From: Blautia sp. | Lineage (GTDB): Bacteria; Bacillota; Clostridia; Lachnospirales; Lachnospiraceae | Reading direction: 5' to 3' | Assembly (NCBI GenBank): GCA_023664455.1 | Contig: JAMPFM010000011.1 | Coordinates: forward strand, 1-61,062 | Length of the DNA: 61,062 nt | Shown: piece after piece, positions 26,191 through 35,440 of the stretch | Layout: every line of letters starts with the position of its first letter | How positions within the stretch are numbered: the stretch's first letter is position 1 | The notes under the pieces: model-generated | The model's database searches: none | Seen by the model: only the letters and a program-made list of their open reading frames with translations | What the model was told of the DNA's origin: nothing | Position numbers and translations under genes: made by a program

Positions 26191-28323
26191 ATGAGAAAGA
26201 AAAGGAATCGTTGCATGGCATTGGCGCTCGCCTGTTCCATGCTATGGGTATCAGCCTGTGGAAATACGCCGGATGAGGCCATTTCGCAGGATGGACAAAA
26301 CACTGTGGAAGATGTCTCAGGTGTAGAAAATCAGGATGGGGCGGATACCGCGCAGGATACGCAAGGGGCGTCTGCCGACGTAGAGGCCATTCTTTATCCG
26401 CTGCCTACAGAACCCGAAGAAGCCGGGGTCTATGTGGAGCCGATTGCCAATTTGTCAGAGAATTTTATCCGGGGCGTGGATATTTCCAGCGTCATCGTGG
26501 AAGAGAACAGCGGCGTTGTCTATTATAATGAGGACGGGGAAGAACAGGACATTTTTCAGACGCTGGCGCAAAACGGCGTCAACTATATCCGTGTACGTGT
26601 CTGGAACGACCCCTATGATGCGGACGGCAACGGATATGGCGGCGGCAATAACGATACGGCAACCGCAGCCAAAATCGGGGAGCGGGCGGCAAAATACGGC
26701 ATGAAGCTCTGCGTGGATTATCATTATTCCGATTTCTGGGCGGATCCGTCGAAGCAGCAGTGCCCGAAGGCTTGGGAAGGCATGTCGATAGATGAAAAGT
26801 CGGAGGCGCTTTATCAGTTTACGAAAGAAAGTCTGGCGGAAATTATGGCGGCCGGCGCGCAGGTCGGTATGGTTCAGATTGGGAATGAAATCAACAATGG
26901 TATGTCCGGGGAAACCGACTGGACGAAGAGACGCCAGTTGATGCAGGCAGGCTCGAAAGCAGTCAGAGAAACGTCGCAGGAAACGGGACAGGATATCAAG
27001 ATTGCAGTCCATTTCACAGATGTTTCCGATAAAAGCGGAACCCTTGCCAATGCGCAGAAATTGCAGGAAAAAGAAGTGGATTATGATATTTTCGCAGTTT
27101 CCTATTATCCTTTCTGGCATGGCAGCATGGAAAATCTGACGGATACGTTGAAAGAGATTGTTGCAGAATATGGCAAAGAGGTTGTCGTTGCAGAAAATTC
27201 CTATCTCTATACGACGGGCGATGGGGATGGCAGTGGCAATAGCATTGGGGAAGGTGATGTTTTGCCGGAATATCCGGCGTCCGAGCAGGGACAGGTAAAT
27301 GAAGTCCGGGACGTCTGCGCGGCGGTTGCCGAGGTAGGCGATAAGGGACTTGGCATTTTCTATTGGGAACCGGCGTGGCTTCCCGTTAATGTCTATGACG
27401 AGACAGCCGCAGACGCAGCCCAGGTACTTGCCACGAATCAGGAAATCTGGGAAAAAGAAGGCTCCGGGTGGGCGTCCAGCTATGCCGCAGACTACGACCC
27501 GAATGACGCCGGAAAATATTACGGCGGCTGCTCCTGGGACAATCAGGCGCTTTTTGACTATGAGGGTCATCCGCTGGAATCCTTGAAAGTCTTTAAGTAT
27601 TTACATTGCGGTACCATTGTCGAGAAGGCATTGGAGAGCATTCCCGATGTAGAAATCGACGTGAATCTGGATGACGAACTTGCCATGCCGGAGACGGTCA
27701 GCGTTCTGTATAACGACAGGACGACAGAGGATATTCCGGTGGAATGGTATGAAGAGCAGGTAAGAAATATCGATACTTCTAAGGCGGGAATTTATGAAGT
27801 ATGGGGACGGCTTTTGGACGGCACGGAAGAGACGGATGAGAAAAAAGAGGTCTGCAGTCATGTCAATATCGCGAAATTCAACTATATACAGAATCCAGGC
27901 TTCGAGGAAACAGATACCTCTATGTGGGAAATCACGGCGGGCAGCAGCGATATGACGGATTTCCAGAATAAAGAATCCGATGCTTACAGCGGTGTGATGT
28001 CCCTGCATTTCTATCATACAGGCGATGTGTCCTTTACGGTAGAGCAGAAGGTAACAGGACTTGCACCGGGAACCTATGAGTTCGGTCTCTATTTGCAGGG
28101 CGGCGACGCCGGGGATAGCGCGGATATGTATATCTATGCGGATAACGGCAAAGAGCAGTTGGCGGAAAAAACCTCAGTAGATGGCTGGTGCAACTGGAAA
28201 AATCCGGTAATATCCAATATTACGGTGGGCGAAGACGGTACGCTTACCATTGGCGCCTCTATCAGCTGCGCGGCGAATGGCTGGGGAACGCTGGATGACT
28301 TCTATCTGTATCAGGTGAATTAA
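26191..28323 (+). CDS. surface arabinogalactan endo-beta-1,4-galactanase (GH53) with C-terminal accessory domains
   Basis: The 710-residue lipoprotein (signal ending VSAC, then an acidic linker) should cut beta-1,4-galactan side chains of pectin at the cell surface. The GH53 domain (about residues 93-460) has acid/base Glu233 in QIGNEINNG and nucleophile Glu335 in VVVAENS. FWADP and YYPFWHG are the usual substrate-site segments. A Big_4-like Ig domain follows (about 480-560, with DIPVEWYEEQV). The last 150 residues form a beta-sandwich starting NPGFEETDTSMWEI, probably a galactan-binding module such as CBM61. GGGAGG precedes the ATG. It is the only one of three GH53 proteins here with a secretion signal. 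Confidence 0.93.
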   Translation: MRKKRNRCMALALACSMLWVSACGNTPDEAISQDGQNTVEDVSGVENQDGADTAQDTQGASADVEAILYPLPTEPEEAGVYVEPIANLSENFIRGVDISSVIVEENSGVVYYNEDGEEQDIFQTLAQNGVNYIRVRVWNDPYDADGNGYGGGNNDTATAAKIGERAAKYGMKLCVDYHYSDFWADPSKQQCPKAWEGMSIDEKSEALYQFTKESLAEIMAAGAQVGMVQIGNEINNGMSGETDWTKRRQLMQAGSKAVRETSQETGQDIKIAVHFTDVSDKSGTLANAQKLQEKEVDYDIFAVSYYPFWHGSMENLTDTLKEIVAEYGKEVVVAENSYLYTTGDGDGSGNSIGEGDVLPEYPASEQGQVNEVRDVCAAVAEVGDKGLGIFYWEPAWLPVNVYDETAADAAQVLATNQEIWEKEGSGWASSYAADYDPNDAGKYYGGCSWDNQALFDYEGHPLESLKVFKYLHCGTIVEKALESIPDVEIDVNLDDELAMPETVSVLYNDRTTEDIPVEWYEEQVRNIDTSKAGIYEVWGRLLDGTEETDEKKEVCSHVNIAKFNYIQNPGFEETDTSMWEITAGSSDMTDFQNKESDAYSGVMSLHFYHTGDVSFTVEQKVTGLAPGTYEFGLYLQGGDAGDSADMYIYADNGKEQLAEKTSVDGWCNWKNPVISNITVGEDGTLTIGASISCAANGWGTLDDFYLYQVN

Positions 28324-28352
28324 TCTGGATGCAGTCGCAGGAAAGAAAAGAA

Positions 28353-28373
28353 AATTGACCAGAAAGGTCAATT
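28353..28373. other. small perfect hairpin after the surface galactanase gene
   Basis: AATTGACC pairs with GGTCAATT around AGAAA. No T run follows. It may help stabilise the 3' end ahead of the main terminator. Confidence 0.5.
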
Positions 28374-28420
28374 AGGCAGAAAAATAGAATTAGGCAAAAG
28401 TAAATCAACTATAAAAGCAA

Positions 28421-28459
28421 ACAGGATATATCGCGTGCTGCGGTATATCCTGTTTTTTA
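28421..28459. terminator. terminator between convergent GH53 and GH42 genes
   Basis: ACAGGATATA (28421-28430) pairs with TATATCCTGT (28444-28453), with further GC pairing inside and six Ts after it on the plus strand. Confidence 0.8.
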
Positions 28460-28496
28460 ACCTCAATAATAGAAAATTGTGTAAGAGATTTTCTTA

Positions 28497-30530
28497 TTAA
28501 CGCTCCACAATTTCCAAATCCCACGCCCCCAAAGCGATACGATCCCCGTCCTTTACCGGTTTGTCTTTAAGAAGCAGCGTCCCTTCTTTTCCGTGGTAGG
28601 ATATCTGCCTTACCTCATCCGAATAATTGAGGTAATAGACGATTTCCTTGCCCCAATCGTTAACGCCGCGCTTTATGATAACAGGATATTGTTCCTCCGG
28701 TATCGAAACGCCCGCCTCTGTGCAGAGAAAACGCAGCAGCTCTTTGAGGATGGACTGCTCGCAATAGCAGCCTAGATAAGTCGCGCTGCCCTGATAATAA
28801 TGATTATGCGTAATGGCGGCGTATTCGCCCCAGTGAAGGTGGGCGTAAGAAGCCAGTGTCTCGGCCGTATCCGGTTTCAAAAGCTCCATCCAATAGTGAA
28901 CGCAGTCGGGTTGTGTAATTTCGCATTCGTCAGAGACCGTTTCAGTCATTTTAGCAAAACGAAGGTCGCGAAGTCCCACATTGACTGCATTGGTAAATTG
29001 GTCGTAAGTCATTCCAAATACGTCCGTCATGCCGTGGGGCTGATTGTCTGCGTAAATTTTTAACATCGGGTCTGCAAACGCCGTTTTAAACGTGGAAAGA
29101 AGATGTCCGCCGTTTTCCACATAGGCGCGCAGGGCAGTGACAGTCGTGTCAGAAACGCTATACAGTGCAGGTGTAATCAACAGAGAGTATTGACCAAACA
29201 AGTCAGTATCTGCATCGCAGAGAATATCGCATTCGATATTCATCTGATAGAGCGCGTCGTAAATCCATCGGAAGATATCGTTATAATGCAGGGTTTCATG
29301 AATCGGGAACCATTGCAGACCGTTTAAAGATTCATGGGAAAGCAGCAGGGCAACGGAAGCTTTCTTTTTCAGATTTTTCAGATGGCTTCCATATTTGGCG
29401 AAGTCTGCGCCGATTTGACATACTTCCCGGTAAGTGGCATTTTCTTGCAAGTTGTGGCTCAAAACGCCTTTCCAGTAAGACTCAATCGCATTGTGGATAG
29501 AATGCCAGTGCCAGTACATCACGGAATTGGCGCCGGAGGCAAGGTGGCTGAAAGCCTGCAGCCGCAGTTGACCGGGGTAGGGCAGCCATCCGGGGTTTCC
29601 CTGCGCTTCGGTTTCTAGTACAAGGTAGTTGTCTTTTTTAATCGAGTGCGCAATCGCGCCGCCGAAGGCGATTTCTGAGCCTGTCAAATCCTGCGCGGAA
29701 AGATGATAGATGTCGCATCCCGCCACGGTGAGAGACTTAGCGGCTTCCCATTGGTTCACGTCGGGCTGTAGTCCGACAGAAATTCCCCGCCATTCATAAT
29801 CGAAGTTCTGGGTAATAAACTGCTCCGGGCGGGCATACTCTTTCACAATGGCGCTCTGCCAGGAAAGGAAATCTGTCACCAGTTTGCGCTGGAATTTCTG
29901 GTACTCGGCGCCCAGACTGGCGTTGATGGTGCCGCGGACGTCCGGGAAATCTTCCCATGCGTTGATGCGGTTGCTCCAGTAATCTAAGCCAAATTCGTGA
30001 TTGAGGGCGTCCAAATCATTGTGGAACAGCTCTTTTAAATATTCCACAAATTTTGCCTGAGCATAGGCGCTGCAGGTGTCATACGCCTTGGTCTCGTTAT
30101 CTAACTGGAAGCCGATGACATGGCTGTAAGGCGCGGCTTCTTCCATCAGTCTGCGGATGATGATTTCGGCATGTTTTAAATACATGGGATGGGCGATATC
30201 CATATTCTGCCGGCGTCCGTATCTTTCAGGCCCCTGGTGGGTCTGCGTAATAATATCGGGATATTTGGCAGCAAGCCAGGTCGGAACCGCATAAGTGGGC
30301 GTTCCGACGATAACCTGGATGCCGTGCTTACAGGATGCCTGTAACATACGGTGCAGGTGGGTAAAATCAAAAACCCCTTCCTGTGGTTCCCAGGTACTCC
30401 ATGTGGATTCCGCAATGCGGATAACGTTGATATGCGCTTTTTCCATCATCGCCATATCCGTTTCAATTCTGTCATAGGGCAGATATTCGTCATAATATGC
30501 CGCCCCGAATAATAAGGTATCTGTTTTCAT
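28497..30530 (-). CDS. beta-galactosidase, GH42
   Basis: The 677-residue cytoplasmic enzyme should release galactose from galacto-oligosaccharides. The GH42 barrel starts FGAAYYDEYLP. The acid/base is Glu146 in FQLDNETKAY, and the nucleophile lies in YLVLETEAQGNPGW (probably Glu306). The usual three-domain layout (barrel, trimerisation domain, small C-terminal beta domain) fits the length. No signal peptide is present. The ATG at 30530 follows GGAGG, whereas the frame back to 30593 would start inside the operator region. It lies divergent to the LacI gene at 31033 and is likely controlled by it. Confidence 0.93.
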   Translation of the reverse strand: MKTDTLLFGAAYYDEYLPYDRIETDMAMMEKAHINVIRIAESTWSTWEPQEGVFDFTHLHRMLQASCKHGIQVIVGTPTYAVPTWLAAKYPDIITQTHQGPERYGRRQNMDIAHPMYLKHAEIIIRRLMEEAAPYSHVIGFQLDNETKAYDTCSAYAQAKFVEYLKELFHNDLDALNHEFGLDYWSNRINAWEDFPDVRGTINASLGAEYQKFQRKLVTDFLSWQSAIVKEYARPEQFITQNFDYEWRGISVGLQPDVNQWEAAKSLTVAGCDIYHLSAQDLTGSEIAFGGAIAHSIKKDNYLVLETEAQGNPGWLPYPGQLRLQAFSHLASGANSVMYWHWHSIHNAIESYWKGVLSHNLQENATYREVCQIGADFAKYGSHLKNLKKKASVALLLSHESLNGLQWFPIHETLHYNDIFRWIYDALYQMNIECDILCDADTDLFGQYSLLITPALYSVSDTTVTALRAYVENGGHLLSTFKTAFADPMLKIYADNQPHGMTDVFGMTYDQFTNAVNVGLRDLRFAKMTETVSDECEITQPDCVHYWMELLKPDTAETLASYAHLHWGEYAAITHNHYYQGSATYLGCYCEQSILKELLRFLCTEAGVSIPEEQYPVIIKRGVNDWGKEIVYYLNYSDEVRQISYHGKEGTLLLKDKPVKDGDRIALGAWDLEIVER

Positions 30531-30584
30531 AGCGCCTCCAATTTTATTATATTTTTGATATCTCCGGGTTATCATAATGGGATA

Positions 30585-30645
30585 ATGATTCAAGTTAAGT
30601 TATCATTTAAAAGCATGATTCAAGTTATGATTATTCAATTTGAAT
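30585..30645 (-). promoter_or_regulatory. operator cluster upstream of the GH42 gene
   Basis: ATGATTCAAGTTA occurs twice (30585-30597 and 30615-30627), 30 bases apart, about three helical turns. ATTCAATTTGAAT (30633-30645) is a perfect palindrome around one base. A minus-strand TATGAT lies nearby at about 30577-30572. Together they look like a regulator-binding region for the divergent GH42 promoter. Confidence 0.5.
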
Positions 30646-30825
30646 AAAATTCTTTTCTACTAATTGTATATATCCACTATTGCAGAACAAACTCATATTT
30701 GTTACGCTAGTTATACTATAAGAACAACCGCTTGCGCGCCTTGGGGAAATTTTATCACAAAAGGCGGGAATCGTAAAGTGGGAAATAGGATTGATTGAAG
30801 AAGGGAAATTGTGGTGGAGTGGAAA

Positions 30826-30971
30826 GGGCAGGGCAGACGTGAATCCCGCGAAGGCCTTTGAAAAACGCCGGCACTTAGTGAAAAAGCCGCTCCGCGGCTT
30901 TCGAGCTTAGTACCGCTGCGTTTTTCACAGAGCGAAAGCGTGCCTTTGCGGGATTCACGTCTGCCCTGCCC
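30826..30971 (+). repeat. 146-bp palindromic element, copy D (type 2 arms with inner hairpin)
   Basis: The outer arms (GGGCAGGGCAGACGTGAATC from 30826 and its complement ending 30971) pair over about 28 bases. Inside, AACGCCGGCACTTAG, an inner hairpin AAAAGCCGC / GCGGCTTT, TTAGTACCGCTGCGTTT and AGCGAAAGCGTGCC correspond one by one to the core of copies A and E, although the arms are unrelated to theirs. It lies between the GH42 operator region and the LacI start codon, so it may be in the LacI leader. The rest of 30646-30825 shows no gene. Confidence 0.85.
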
Positions 30972-31032
30972 ACCCCCAACAACCAATTATCCCAATCCCC
31001 GCTCAACTCCACAAAGAAAGGCAGGTCCCTCA

Positions 31033-32040
31033 ATGTCAGAAGAAAAAGCGCTTACCATCAGCGATATCGCCAACGAACTCGGCGTATCCAAAACAACCGT
31101 GTCCCGCGTCATTTCCGGGAAAGGGCGTATTGGCGCTGAAACAAGAGAAAAAGTATTGCAGTACATTGAAGAACACAATTACAGACCAAACCTCATCGCC
31201 AGAGGGCTTGCGCAGTCCCGGACATACAATATCGCCCTGGTGATTCCAGGAGATTATAATATCATGGAACTGCCTTTTTTCCAGCAATGCATGATAGGTA
31301 TCAGCAAAGTCGCCTCTTTCATGGAATACGACGTACTGCTTTCCATCGTGACGAAAAAAGATATTTCTGGATTGCAGAAGATTATCGTCAATCATAAAGT
31401 AGATGGCGTTATTCTGACACGGACGCTAGTGGAAGATGCATCGATACAATATTTAAAAGAAGAGGGCGTTCCTTTCGTGACAATCGGCAGTGTGGAAGAT
31501 GCCACCGTCGTGCAGATTGACAATGACCACAGGCAGGGCTGTAAAGAGCTGACCCAATGCCTGTTTGCGCAGAATATGGACAGGATTGCCCTGATAGGCG
31601 GCAGTCAGGATTATATGGTCACAAGAAACCGGCTGCAAGGATTCCGGGACGCCTTTTTACAGAACGGGCGAAGCATAGACGAAGAACTCATCTATCTGGA
31701 TGTGGAGGAAGAAAAAGAGGTCGCGTCCATTGTAGAAAAGCTATTGGAAAAAGGCGCAGAGTGCATCGTGGCAATGGACGATTATCTTTGCAACTGCATC
31801 TTGCACGCCCTGCATCAGAAAAAGGTCGCAGTGCCGGAGCAGATGAAAGTCGCGTCCTTTTATGACAGCTCATTTCTGGCAAACAACGTGCCTTCCGTTA
31901 CGTCGGTCCGTTTTGATGTGGAAGAATTGGGAGAACTGACATGCAGGCAGCTTCTGAGAATGATAGAAGGGGAAAAGGTTCCTGCGAAAACATTGCTGGG
32001 ATACCGCATTTCCCTACGGCGTTCGACAAAAAATAGCTGA
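31033..32040 (+). CDS. LacI-family transcriptional regulator, probably of galactan use
   Basis: The 335-residue repressor has an N-terminal helix-turn-helix (LTISDIANELGVSKTTVSRV) with hinge helix PNLIARGLAQSR, then a periplasmic-binding-protein-like sugar domain (IALVIPGDYN..., ending RISLRRSTK). Divergent GH42 on one side and the galactan genes on the other make it the likely regulator of this module. Candidate binding sites are the repeats at 30585-30645 and the CAAGAAT / ATTCTTG pairs at 32108 and 35456. The upstream part of the frame (30940-31032) is inside the palindromic element and not translated. An AAAGGCAGG lies before ATG 31033. Confidence 0.9.
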   Translation: MSEEKALTISDIANELGVSKTTVSRVISGKGRIGAETREKVLQYIEEHNYRPNLIARGLAQSRTYNIALVIPGDYNIMELPFFQQCMIGISKVASFMEYDVLLSIVTKKDISGLQKIIVNHKVDGVILTRTLVEDASIQYLKEEGVPFVTIGSVEDATVVQIDNDHRQGCKELTQCLFAQNMDRIALIGGSQDYMVTRNRLQGFRDAFLQNGRSIDEELIYLDVEEEKEVASIVEKLLEKGAECIVAMDDYLCNCILHALHQKKVAVPEQMKVASFYDSSFLANNVPSVTSVRFDVEELGELTCRQLLRMIEGEKVPAKTLLGYRISLRRSTKNS

Positions 32041-32103
32041 TAAATTTAGGGGCTTTGTGCAAAATAGACAAATTGAATTTTGGGAAATAGGCAATAATAG
32101 ACA

Positions 32104-32134
32104 TTGACAAGAATGGAGTAGTTTGTTATTCTTG
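32104..32134 (+). promoter_or_regulatory. promoter with overlapping inverted operator, before the 613-aa gene
   Basis: A consensus TTGACA (32104-32109) and TATTCT (32127-32132) lie 17 bases apart. CAAGAAT (32108-32114) and ATTCTTG (32128-32134) form a perfect inverted repeat covering the -35 end and the -10, a position that would block polymerase. Confidence 0.65.
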
Positions 32135-32196
32135 AACAAGCAATAGAGCAACCGATTGCGCAATGAAAAAACACAGGAATGGAAAGGGAGGTCAAC

Positions 32197-34038
32197 ATGG
32201 ATAATAAGTTTATCGTAAACATCATCCATCGTCCGGAAATGGTTCCCGAATACGCAGAGAAGGTAACGGGACACGGCAAAGAGGAGGATATCGGAAGAAA
32301 AGCGCTTTTGACAGAATCTCTGGATATCTTCAAGACACAGCAGGAAATAGCGCATAAGAATGGATTGAAGACGACCATTCAGATGACGTATGCATCTTTA
32401 TTCAATGATGAAGCAGTAGAACTGGCAAAAGCAGACCATGAGAAATATGGGGATGAGATTGCGTTATCCCTGTTAGGACTGCCTTGTAAAGAGTTTCGTG
32501 AGAAATATAAGACCAAAGATTTCTGTATCTGGATGTTCTCTATGGAGGACAAGAAATCCATCGTGGACGACGTATTCGGGAAATTCCATGACCGTTTCGG
32601 TTTTTACCCGGAATCAACAGGTTCCTACTATATGGATGCAGATTTGGTAAATTATATCAAAGAAAAATATCCGATGGTAAAATGTGCCGTTGCGACCTGC
32701 TGGGAAGAAGGTCCCAAGGCATATCATACCTGCAATAATTCCTGGTACACCTTTATGGACGGCGGTCCGTGGGCGCCCTGGATTCCGAGTAAGCAGAATG
32801 TACATGCACCCGCAGCCAATGAAGCGGAAGACAGCGGCATCGTGGCGATTCCGCATTTATCCAGAGACTTGCTGGCATGTTATGACGGGAACGGCTCCAA
32901 TTTCGGAACCCATCCGCAGAACGTACTGCGCAGCATGAGTTATGACTCCAAGACATGGGAATATCCTTATTTATATAACTTAATCGATCAGTACCGAGAC
33001 CTGGCAAAATACAATAACGGTTACGCATACAATATGATGTTCGTAGGACCCGGCTGGATGAACAAGATGGGACGTTGGGAAGCGCCTTATGAGCTGCTTT
33101 TGAAATCCTATGAAGACGGCATGGCATATTACGGACAGTTGAAAAAAGAAGGCAAGTTAGACGATATGACGATGGCGGAGTTTGCAGATTACTATCGTCA
33201 GAAGAAGACGTTTACAGAGCCTGAATGTGCGCTTTGGAGAGATATTTTATACGGTTCGGAGAAACAGTTGTTCTGGTACTGCGACCCTTACATGAGAGTC
33301 TGCGCGAATATGGACCAGGGCGGCGCGATTGTTGACCTTCGCCCTTATGCGGCGAAACTGGAATGGCCGGTGGGGATTGGCACGAAGCATATTACGGACG
33401 CTTCCTATCCGTTCTTAATTCAGGAAAAATACAGAGCCGGATATTTCACCCACTATGCAGGGGAAGGCACTGTAAGAAGCGCGAAACTGACCTACAAAGG
33501 GGAAGAGGTGGATTTGTGCTTATGCAGGACAAAAGCCCATTTCTCGCAGGAAGGCAAGACAAGAATCCTGACGCTGGATCCGGTAGATATCGAATTTTAC
33601 GATTTGACGGTCAAATTACAGACGAAGATGTACTTTGAAGAAGGCAGCTCCAATATCAAAATTGAAAGAAACATTCTGGAAATGAGCGACCCTAGTGCAG
33701 AAGTGGAAATCAACGAGTATATGGTAGCATGCTACGGCACGACAGAATACTCCGAAGATATGAGCAACATTACACTGACTTGCACAAATGGAACGGACAG
33801 CCAGGAAATCAAGTACGAATACAAATGCCGTGAGGCACAGATGGAAGGCGCGACAGAAGTTATTTCCGTGATTCCTGACATCGAGACAAGAGTATCGTTA
33901 AGCTGCGAGAAGAAAGAAGCGGTAGGTTACATCAAGGAAGGCTATGCTTTCTCACCGATGTTTACATTAGGTTACACGACGAAATTGAAAGATAAGGAGG
34001 TATTTGCAACATGGCTCAATCTGGCAAAGGCAAATTAA
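32197..34038 (+). CDS. unrecognised 613-residue protein of the galactan locus, candidate glycosidase
   Basis: No signal peptide or membrane helix, so cytoplasmic. I do not recognise the family. The first 330 residues look like an alpha/beta barrel of the glycoside hydrolase/deacetylase kind, with conserved-looking segments FGFYPESTGSYYMDADLVNY, ATCWEEGP and MDGGPWAPWIPS. Trp, Tyr and acidic residues are abundant, as in sugar-binding sites. From about residue 345 the sequence becomes a beta-rich region (VDIEFYDLTVKLQTKMYFE, then NIKIERNILEM) like the C-terminal sandwich of many glycosidases. GGGAGGTC precedes the ATG at 32197. Its own promoter and operator, its place between LacI and GH53, and overlap with the next gene point to a role in galactan or pectin-side-chain metabolism. 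Function is inference only. Confidence 0.6.
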   Translation: MDNKFIVNIIHRPEMVPEYAEKVTGHGKEEDIGRKALLTESLDIFKTQQEIAHKNGLKTTIQMTYASLFNDEAVELAKADHEKYGDEIALSLLGLPCKEFREKYKTKDFCIWMFSMEDKKSIVDDVFGKFHDRFGFYPESTGSYYMDADLVNYIKEKYPMVKCAVATCWEEGPKAYHTCNNSWYTFMDGGPWAPWIPSKQNVHAPAANEAEDSGIVAIPHLSRDLLACYDGNGSNFGTHPQNVLRSMSYDSKTWEYPYLYNLIDQYRDLAKYNNGYAYNMMFVGPGWMNKMGRWEAPYELLLKSYEDGMAYYGQLKKEGKLDDMTMAEFADYYRQKKTFTEPECALWRDILYGSEKQLFWYCDPYMRVCANMDQGGAIVDLRPYAAKLEWPVGIGTKHITDASYPFLIQEKYRAGYFTHYAGEGTVRSAKLTYKGEEVDLCLCRTKAHFSQEGKTRILTLDPVDIEFYDLTVKLQTKMYFEEGSSNIKIERNILEMSDPSAEVEINEYMVACYGTTEYSEDMSNITLTCTNGTDSQEIKYEYKCREAQMEGATEVISVIPDIETRVSLSCEKKEAVGYIKEGYAFSPMFTLGYTTKLKDKEVFATWLNLAKAN

Positions 34039-34229
34039 ACTACAGATGTCCCTCCTGCTTTATGAGAGATTTGGACATTGATATGTTCTATGATAAGGAT
34101 AAAAAAGAATATCACTGTATCCGCTGCCAATATGTAGGCACGGAAGAGGACGTTCTTGAGAAAAACGAGCTGGTTAGATTCCGTTACCGCGACGCGATGA
34201 AACGGTTTACGAAGTTCGATTTCGATTAA
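34011..34229 (+). CDS. tiny zinc-ribbon protein overlapping the 613-aa gene
   Basis: The 72-residue protein contains two Cys-x-x-Cys pairs (CPSC near residue 13, CIRC near residue 36), the pattern of a single zinc ribbon, followed by a charged helix (EEDVLEKNELVRFRYRDAMK). An AAGGAGG sits 19 bases into the overlap region of the previous gene, so this is a deliberate, translationally coupled start, 28 bases before that gene ends. Tight coupling suggests that the two proteins act together. No function is known to me. Confidence 0.75.
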   Translation: MAQSGKGKLNYRCPSCFMRDLDIDMFYDKDKKEYHCIRCQYVGTEEDVLEKNELVRFRYRDAMKRFTKFDFD

Positions 34230-34273
34230 AAGGTAACATTAATACAATTTAAAGATAGCTGGAGAATGCAGAG

Positions 34274-35380
34274 ATGGAATTTTTGAAAGGAATGGATATT
34301 TCTTCGCTGAAGGAAGTGGAAAGTCTGGGCGGCAGGTTTTATGATCATGGTGTGGAAAAGGATGTTTTAGACATCCTCAAAAGCTATGGCGCCAATGCAG
34401 TAAGGCTGCGTCTGTGGAACGACCCTTATTCAGAAGATGGAAAGCCCTATGGGGCGGGCGGCAACGACTTGCCTACCACAATAGAATTGACAAAAAGAGC
34501 GTTAGCAAAAGGCATGGAAGTGCTGTTGGATTTCCATTACAGCGACTGTTGGGCGGATCCTGGCAAGCAGAGAGTGCCCAAAGCCTGGCGCGGGATGAAT
34601 CTGGAACAGTTAGAAAAGGCTGTCTATGATTATACGAAGGAAACGCTGGAAACCTTGAAAGAGGAAAACGCATTTCCCTCATTGGTGCAGGTGGGAAACG
34701 AGGTCAGCAACGGTCTGCTCTGGCCCTATGGCAGGACGCCGGATTACGACAGTATGATTAAACTATTAAATGCCGGTATCAGGGGTGTCCGTGCCGTGGA
34801 TAAGGACATTCCGATTATGATGCATCTGGATAATGGCGGCAACAATGCGCTTTATCGCGAGTGGTTTGATCACTTCATGGAAAAAGGCGAGGACTTCCAG
34901 ATTATCGGCTTGTCCTATTATCCGTTCTGGCATGGAACGCTGGATGATTTGAGCAATAACCTGAATGATATCGCGCTCCGCTATGGAAAAGAATTGATGC
35001 TTGCGGAAGTGTCTATGGGCTTTACTATGGAAGACTATGCTTCCTATGAAAAGCTGGAACCGCATGAGAGAAAGGGTATGGCAACCAGACCCGCGCTTGT
35101 TGGGAAGGTTCCTTACCCGATGACGAAAGAAGGTCAGAAAGCCTATCTGGAAGATTTGTTTGCACGTATGAAAAAGGTGCCGGGAAATAAAGTCAGCGGA
35201 TTTTTCTACTGGGAGGCAGCTTGGATTCCCGTACCGGGTTCCGGCTGGGGCTCAGAAGAGGCGATTGCCTATATGGAAGAAAAAGGACCCGGCGGAAACG
35301 AGTGGGCGAATCAGGCGCTGTTCGATTATGACGGCAATGCGCTGCCTGCCCTAGAGGCAATCCGGGACTTTACGGTTTAG
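34274..35380 (+). CDS. cytoplasmic GH53 endo-beta-1,4-galactanase
   Basis: The 368-residue protein is a bare GH53 domain with no signal sequence. The acid/base is Glu143 in VQVGNEVSNG, and the nucleophile is probably Glu245 in MLAEVSMGF. DFHYSDCWADPGK and SYYPFWHGT match the galactanase family. Without a signal it should act on imported galacto-oligosaccharides rather than polymer, feeding the GH42 enzyme. It lies downstream of the 613-aa and zinc-ribbon genes in the same direction and ahead of a sugar ABC importer. GGAGA precedes the ATG. Confidence 0.92.
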   Translation: MEFLKGMDISSLKEVESLGGRFYDHGVEKDVLDILKSYGANAVRLRLWNDPYSEDGKPYGAGGNDLPTTIELTKRALAKGMEVLLDFHYSDCWADPGKQRVPKAWRGMNLEQLEKAVYDYTKETLETLKEENAFPSLVQVGNEVSNGLLWPYGRTPDYDSMIKLLNAGIRGVRAVDKDIPIMMHLDNGGNNALYREWFDHFMEKGEDFQIIGLSYYPFWHGTLDDLSNNLNDIALRYGKELMLAEVSMGFTMEDYASYEKLEPHERKGMATRPALVGKVPYPMTKEGQKAYLEDLFARMKKVPGNKVSGFFYWEAAWIPVPGSGWGSEEAIAYMEEKGPGGNEWANQALFDYDGNALPALEAIRDFTV

Positions 35381-35440
35381 ACACTTTTTCGGAGAAAAAT
35401 TGTGCAGGATTCTCGATAGGACAATCAAAATTTATGCAAT

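Noticed and set aside
26455-27570. 371-residue minus-strand frame inside the surface GH53 gene
   Set aside because: It is antisense to a gene with clear catalytic motifs, and its composition is the shadow of that gene's codon use.
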